Origin: LD21 sp963715785
GTDB lineage: Bacteria; Bacteroidota; Bacteroidia; Bacteroidales; VadinHA17
DNA length: 64,000 nt
Assembly (NCBI GenBank): GCA_963715785.1
Contig: OY970276.1
Location: 1,426,001-1,490,000, forward strand
Direction: 5' to 3'
Both the position numbers and the translations under genes were made by a program. The notes below the pieces were generated by a model. It saw only the letters and a program-made list of their open reading frames with translations, had not been told where the DNA came from and searched no databases. Positions 59,297 to 64,000 of this stretch are shown here, one piece after another. Position 1 is the stretch's first letter; each line of letters begins with the position of its first letter.

Positions 59297-61429
59297 ATGA
59301 GTAAGAAGGGAAAGCCGGCGAATGACTCCGGTATTTCAAGGGAAACGCTTATTGGACAAATACTTGCAACTTTAAATAAAAACCCCGAGCAGGGGTTTAA
59401 TTATAAACAGCTCGCAAAACGCCTGAATGTTACTGATTCCAGGGGAAGGCAGATGATAGCCGATATTCTGAGGGATCTCACCAAGCATGGAAGCCTCCAG
59501 GAAGCATCACATGGAAAATATAAAGTGAAGGTGACAAGGGGCTATATCACCGGCACAGTGGACATGACCAGAATGGGCTACGGATTCATCACTACCGATG
59601 ATCTTGAAGACGATGTATTCGTCACAGCCAGGAACCTCAAGACAGCGCTTCATGGAGATAAGGTTAAGGTATGGCTTTATGCTAAAAGAAAAGGAGCGCG
59701 GCCTGAAGGAGAGGTGGTGGAGATACTGGAAAGGTGGAAAACTACTTTTGTAGGAACCATTGAGATCATGCCCAATTTTGCATTTCTTATTCCCGATAAT
59801 AAGAATATGCCTTTTGATCTGTTTATACCGTCATCAAAATTAAATGGTGCCAAACAGGGACAGAAAGCTGTGGCGAAAGTGGTCGACTGGGATCCCAAAT
59901 CAAAGAATCCTGTGGCTGAGATCATAAATGTCCTGGGCTACCCCGGTCTTCATGAAACTGAAATGCATGCAATTCTGGCTGAATTTGAGCTTCCGTATAG
60001 CTTTACTGAGGAGGTAGAAGCCGATGCTGATAAAATTCAGGGAGAGATAACGGAACAAGATATCAAAGACCGCCGCGACTTCCGGAACGTTCCCACATTT
60101 ACAATCGACCCTGCAGATGCAAAGGATTTTGATGATGCTCTTTCACTTAAGCAGCTCGAAAACGGGAACTGGGAGGTAGGGGTCCATATTGCTGATGTGA
60201 CTCATTATGTGCGCATAGGTTCACTGGTTGAAGAGGAAGCCAAACAGAGGGCCACGTCAGTCTATCTGGTCGACAGGGTTGTGCCAATGCTTCCCGAACG
60301 GCTTTCTAATCATATCTGTTCACTTAATCCAGGGGAGGATAAACTCACCTATTCTGCTGTGTTTGAATTAAATGATAAATCGGAAGTTATTGATGAGTGG
60401 TTTGGAAGAACAATAATTAATTCCGATAAAAGATTTTCATACAATGAAGCTCAGCAGGTTATAGATACAGGAGAGGGTGACATGAAAGAGCAGGTCCCGC
60501 TTCTGCACCGCCTGGCACAGCAGCTCAGGGCTAAAAGATTTGCCGCCGGAGCCTTTGCTTTTGAGAAGATTGAAGTAAGATTCGACCTTGATGAGGCAGG
60601 GAAGCCGCTTGGTATAAAATTCCGCGAAATGGGAACCGCAAATCAGCTTATTGAAGAATTCATGCTCCTGGCTAATAAAAGGGTTGCTGAATATGTAGGG
60701 AAAAAGCTGAAGGGGAAAACATTTGTTTACCGGATCCACGACAAACCCGATCCTGATAAGATCAGCAATTTTGGTCACTTTATAACGCGTTTCGGATATA
60801 AACTGATTGAAGACGATAAGACATCGCTGCCGAAAGCAATGAATAAATTACTGCACTCAGTTGAAGGGAAAAAAGAACAGAATATTATTGAAACTCTTGC
60901 CCTGCGGTCGATGGCGAAAGCTGTCTATTCGACTGATAATATCGGTCACTACGGACTTTCATTTAAATACTATACCCATTTTACATCCCCGATAAGACGT
61001 TATCCCGATATGATGGTTCACAGGCTAATGACTGCTTATCTTTCACAGGAGAATCCTGGCAGTCAGGATAAGTATGAAAAGCTTTGTGATCATTCCTCAA
61101 AAATGGAAAGACTGGCAGCAGAAGCTGAGAGAGCATCTGTCAAATACAAGCAGGTTGAATACATGAGTGACAAAATAGGGAAGATATTCGAGGGTGTAAT
61201 CTCGGGGGTTACGGAGTGGGGAATTTATGTAGAGATCGTTGAGAATCAGTGTGAAGGGATGATCCATATACGTGAGCTTGCAGATGATTTCTATGAATAT
61301 GATGAGGAGAATTATTGCATAAAAGGAAGGTCAACAGGTAAGATCTATACTCTGGGCGACAGGGTTAATATTGAGGTTGTTAAGGCTGATCTGCAGAAGA
61401 AGCAACTCGACTACAAGCTGGCAGATTAA
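59297..61429 (+). CDS. rnr: Ribonuclease R
   Basis: This 710-residue 3'-5' exoribonuclease of the RNB family has an N-terminal winged-helix (about residues 15-80: YKQLAKRLNVTDSRGRQMIA), two cold-shock domains, and the RNB catalytic core with the acidic cluster DPADAKDFDDA (about 271-281) for metal binding. FTSPIRRYPDMMVHR follows, with a C-terminal S1 domain (GVISGVTEWGIYVEI). It degrades structured RNA in the cytoplasm. It is a housekeeping gene, full-length. Confidence 0.97.
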   Translation: MSKKGKPANDSGISRETLIGQILATLNKNPEQGFNYKQLAKRLNVTDSRGRQMIADILRDLTKHGSLQEASHGKYKVKVTRGYITGTVDMTRMGYGFITTDDLEDDVFVTARNLKTALHGDKVKVWLYAKRKGARPEGEVVEILERWKTTFVGTIEIMPNFAFLIPDNKNMPFDLFIPSSKLNGAKQGQKAVAKVVDWDPKSKNPVAEIINVLGYPGLHETEMHAILAEFELPYSFTEEVEADADKIQGEITEQDIKDRRDFRNVPTFTIDPADAKDFDDALSLKQLENGNWEVGVHIADVTHYVRIGSLVEEEAKQRATSVYLVDRVVPMLPERLSNHICSLNPGEDKLTYSAVFELNDKSEVIDEWFGRTIINSDKRFSYNEAQQVIDTGEGDMKEQVPLLHRLAQQLRAKRFAAGAFAFEKIEVRFDLDEAGKPLGIKFREMGTANQLIEEFMLLANKRVAEYVGKKLKGKTFVYRIHDKPDPDKISNFGHFITRFGYKLIEDDKTSLPKAMNKLLHSVEGKKEQNIIETLALRSMAKAVYSTDNIGHYGLSFKYYTHFTSPIRRYPDMMVHRLMTAYLSQENPGSQDKYEKLCDHSSKMERLAAEAERASVKYKQVEYMSDKIGKIFEGVISGVTEWGIYVEIVENQCEGMIHIRELADDFYEYDEENYCIKGRSTGKIYTLGDRVNIEVVKADLQKKQLDYKLAD

Positions 61430-61491
61430 TATCTTAACTCTTTGTGCTTATTAATTGTTCCTTACAGTTATGAGGTATGAGGACTTTAAAG

Positions 61492-63369
61492 CTATAGATC
61501 TTTCTCTATCAGTTTCAGCAATTCATTCACGGCATCTTCCTGAGGGATGTTTTTAAGAACAGGAACTGTTCCCCTGTAAATATGAACTTTGCCATTTGCG
61601 GCTCCGACATATCCATAATCAGCTCCTGCCATTTCGCCTGGACCATTTACAACACAGCCCATCACTGCTATTTTCAGTCCTTTCAGATGGCTAGTAGCTT
61701 CCTTTACTTTCTTAACAGATTCGGCAAGATTGAATTTGGTGCGTCCGCAGGTCGGACACGACAGGTACATTGTACGGGTGATGCGGGTTTCCGTGCATTG
61801 TAATATTGAAAAAGAGAGAGCTGTAATATCAGACTGCTTAATATCTCCATGATTTGTAATACATATTCCACACACTCTTTTGTCAAGAATGTACCGGCCT
61901 GAAAGCGCCGAAGCTTTTATCTGAAGATCTTCAAGATTGTTTTCACTGAAAACCGGATTAAGCACAATGCTCAGATTAAGCTTGTTTTCTTCCAGTGCAT
62001 TCAGGAAATGATCAGCAGCATAATGCTCTGAGCGTGGAACAAAAGTAAATATTATAAGTGTACTATCGGGGTCCGCAGATTTAAGCTCTGTGATTTCTGA
62101 ATCTGATCCGGTGAGCAGGACATTTAGCTTCACTGATCTGAATGAGCTTTTATTGAAGGTCTCGGGTGAGAACAGGGGATATAATCTCTCATTATTTTTA
62201 AATCTATTCCAGGTATTGCATGGAAGAATAAGCGAGACGTCCTCGGCAGTTATTCCAGGGTACTTTTTTAGAATAATAAGATCAGCAGAACCGTGTGATT
62301 TTTCAAATATACCGATCCCATTTTTCTTAAAACCTGCGCTCAGAAAGATTTCTTCATCAGTCCCGGGAAATGCCGACAGATCAGAAATCACAACAGGTCC
62401 CTTAATTTGTTTCAGAATTTCAGGACGGTTTATCGGATTTGCAAAATTCAAGGGCTTGCCCGGCAGATCCGATGAGCTTCCCCTGGGATAAAGTGCTACA
62501 AGTTTTTTCGCAACGGGGATCTCATTTTCCGGATCCTCAGATAATGAAACTCTTATGGTATCGCCAATCCCTTCGGCGAGAAGAGCCCCTATTCCTGCAG
62601 CGGACCTGATCCTACCATCCTCGCCTTCCCCTGCTTCAGTTACTCCCAGATGGAGCGGATAAGATAATCCTTCCTGCTGCATTCTCTGTATCAGCATCCT
62701 GGTAGCCCTGATCATTACTGCAGTATCAGAGGACTTCATGGAAAGGACAAGATCATTGAAATTCTCTTCCCTGAAAATTTTTATAAATTCAAGAGCCGAA
62801 GTGACCATCCCTTCAGGAGTATTGCCAAAACGTGTCATGATGCGGTCGGATAGCGAACCATGATTGATACCTATGCGGATAGCAGTTTTATTTTCCCGGC
62901 AGATATTTATGAGAGGCAGGAGCTTTGCATGGATCTTCTCAAGCTCTTCTAAGTATTGTTTTTCAGTAAACTCTATTTTTTCAAATGAAGCTCTTTTATC
63001 AGCATAGTTTCCCGGGTTTATCCTTACCTTTTCAACGATACGGGCCGCTGTTTCAGCTGCAGCGGGGTTAAAATGAATGTCAGCTATCAGCGGAGTTTCA
63101 AAACCGGCTTTTCGCAGCTCTTTTTTAATAGCACTCAGGTTCTCAGCTTCGCGGACCCCCTGAGCAGTTAGTCTGACAAAATCAGCTCCTGCTTCTATGA
63201 TCCTGATGCATTGTGCAACAGAAGCTGTTGTATCGAGAGTATCGGTATTGGTCATCGACTGAATACGGATAGGGTAGTCGCCGCCAAGAGGAATGGAGCC
63301 AATATGAATTACCGAGGAGTTGTACAGAGATCCCCCGGGGTTTCCTGACCCAATTACTCTCTTTCCCAT
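61492..63369 (-). CDS. ispG: 4-hydroxy-3-methylbut-2-en-1-yl diphosphate synthase, long form
   Basis: This 625-residue [4Fe-4S] enzyme of the MEP isoprenoid pathway converts MEcPP to HMBPP. The TIM-barrel part has IQSMTNTDTLDTTASVAQ, TAQGVREAENL, and IRIGINHGSLSDRIM. The iron-sulfur ligands are Cys538, Cys541 (SCPTCGR), Cys572 (GCVVNGPGE) and Glu579. The ~260-residue insert between barrel and cluster domain is the long form found in Bacteroidetes, Chlamydiae and plants. Its start overlaps the end of cysS by 16 bp, indicating an operon. Confidence 0.97.
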   Translation of the reverse strand: MGKRVIGSGNPGGSLYNSSVIHIGSIPLGGDYPIRIQSMTNTDTLDTTASVAQCIRIIEAGADFVRLTAQGVREAENLSAIKKELRKAGFETPLIADIHFNPAAAETAARIVEKVRINPGNYADKRASFEKIEFTEKQYLEELEKIHAKLLPLINICRENKTAIRIGINHGSLSDRIMTRFGNTPEGMVTSALEFIKIFREENFNDLVLSMKSSDTAVMIRATRMLIQRMQQEGLSYPLHLGVTEAGEGEDGRIRSAAGIGALLAEGIGDTIRVSLSEDPENEIPVAKKLVALYPRGSSSDLPGKPLNFANPINRPEILKQIKGPVVISDLSAFPGTDEEIFLSAGFKKNGIGIFEKSHGSADLIILKKYPGITAEDVSLILPCNTWNRFKNNERLYPLFSPETFNKSSFRSVKLNVLLTGSDSEITELKSADPDSTLIIFTFVPRSEHYAADHFLNALEENKLNLSIVLNPVFSENNLEDLQIKASALSGRYILDKRVCGICITNHGDIKQSDITALSFSILQCTETRITRTMYLSCPTCGRTKFNLAESVKKVKEATSHLKGLKIAVMGCVVNGPGEMAGADYGYVGAANGKVHIYRGTVPVLKNIPQEDAVNELLKLIEKDL

Positions 63370-64000
63370 TCAGCACTATCTTTGAGATCCTTCAAAACAA
63401 TCCCTGCATTTTTAAGGGCAGTCCTGATTTTATCTGAAGCGGGCCAATCCTTATTATTTTTTGCAGTCTGTCTCAGATCAATAATAATCTTCATCAGATC
63501 GCTGGTTAGGATCTCATCGCTTTCTGCAGCCAGCTCATCTTTTAATCCCAATATTTCGAAAACAAAAGTGTCAAAAAGAGTTTTTAATTTTTCGAGCTCA
63601 CCCGCATCGATTTTTTCAGATCCGTCTATGACGGAATTGACAATTCTCACTGCTTCAAAAAGATGAGAAAGCAGAACAGGACTATTAAGATCGTCGTTAA
63701 GAGCTTCATAACATTTATCATTGAGGCTGGTTATATCGACTGTTGATAGTTCTGAGACCTTAAGCTTTTTGAGTGACTCAATAGCCTTTAAAAGTTTCTG
63801 GAATCCTTTTTCAGCTGCCTGCAATGCCTCATTTGAGAAATCGACAGTGCTTCGATAATGAGCCTGCAGGATAAAGAACCGTATCGTCATCGGCGAATAG
63901 GCCTGCACCAGCGCCGGATGATCGCCACTGAAAAGCTGATCGAGGGTGATAAAATTGCCCAGGGAACGGGCCATTTTTTGCCCGTTGATTGTGATCATAT
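63354..64000 (-). CDS. cysS: Cysteinyl-tRNA synthetase, C-terminal part (cut by window)
   Basis: The frame is open to the window end and encodes about the last 215 residues. It begins with the class I signature near KMARSLGNFITL (KMSKS-type loop), followed by the helical anticodon-binding region (VDFSNEALQAAEKGFQKL, then LNDDLNSPVLLSHLFEAVRI) and ending DWPASDKIRTALKNAGIVLK, the conserved C-terminal DALR/CysS tail. The N-terminal catalytic half lies outside the window. Confidence 0.95.
   Translation of the reverse strand, partial: MITINGQKMARSLGNFITLDQLFSGDHPALVQAYSPMTIRFFILQAHYRSTVDFSNEALQAAEKGFQKLLKAIESLKKLKVSELSTVDITSLNDKCYEALNDDLNSPVLLSHLFEAVRIVNSVIDGSEKIDAGELEKLKTLFDTFVFEILGLKDELAAESDEILTSDLMKIIIDLRQTAKNNKDWPASDKIRTALKNAGIVLKDLKDSAEWERE

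Overview
The window looks like a chromosomal segment of a Bacteroidetes bacterium, probably Bacteroidales/Marinilabiliales-like. The signs are: a giant secreted protein ending in a gliding-motility/type IX secretion C-terminal domain; the long (about 625-residue) form of IspG; a DUF5687 ABC permease; TANNTTTG-type promoter boxes; low GC with frequent TTG/GTG starts; and the satellite-like 'CACAGAG...ACCGTGG' intergenic repeats typical of the phylum. No tRNA, rRNA or CRISPR array was seen.

1-16761 is a surface-polysaccharide locus read on the + strand. It holds three GT4-type glycosyltransferases (the first cut by the window edge), a polytopic GT39-like membrane protein, a CapA-like metallophosphatase, a CapK/PaaK-like adenylating enzyme, a polysaccharide deacetylase, an ATP-grasp ligase, a phosphatidylserine-decarboxylase-like protein, a DUF354 protein, WecB (UDP-GlcNAc 2-epimerase), a GT32 transferase and an asparagine-synthetase-like protein. 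Short overlaps and small gaps suggest operons. The locus is interrupted by an IS110-family element (about 6668-8380) and a GxxExxY gene. The IS110 element lies inside an intergenic repeat that can be rebuilt by removing it.

16762-20573 is a repeat zone. A 16-bp satellite (about 26 copies) is split by an intact IS21-family element (17813-20352) with a 5-bp target duplication, and a four-helix-bundle gene lies between satellite blocks of opposite orientation.

20574-40925 is one gene for a SprB-like adhesin of about 6,780 residues. It contains 5 Ig-like repeats of 312 bp, 12 PKD-like repeats of 288 bp (including a 1,361-bp exact duplication at a 1,440-bp offset), 25 SprB repeats in strict 249-bp register with a seven-repeat higher-order period, about 5 PKD domains and a type-B T9SS sorting domain. 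A TPR histidine kinase/LuxR response regulator pair and a small outer-membrane barrel gene follow.

44658-54916 is a candidate bacteriocin/peptide-export locus: HlyD-like fusion protein, C39-peptidase ABC exporter, small HTH protein, two double-glycine precursor peptides each carrying a GxxxGxxxG motif (too small for ordinary ORF thresholds), a CPBP membrane protease, a DUF5687/ATPase transporter, a third double-glycine precursor broken by an in-frame TAA, and small two-helix membrane proteins. A frameshifted Y1 (HUH) transposase gene sits among short 5-3-5 palindromes that share an AATATTTGTAGAA tail.

54707-59247 (minus strand) carries a small HTH gene, a possible 46-residue peptide gene with a clear terminator, and a PqqD / HPr-kinase-like / S26-peptidase-like / ABC-exporter operon that resembles a RiPP maturation and export module without a visible precursor. 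The window ends with housekeeping genes: RNase R (+), IspG (-) and the C-terminal part of cysteinyl-tRNA synthetase (-).
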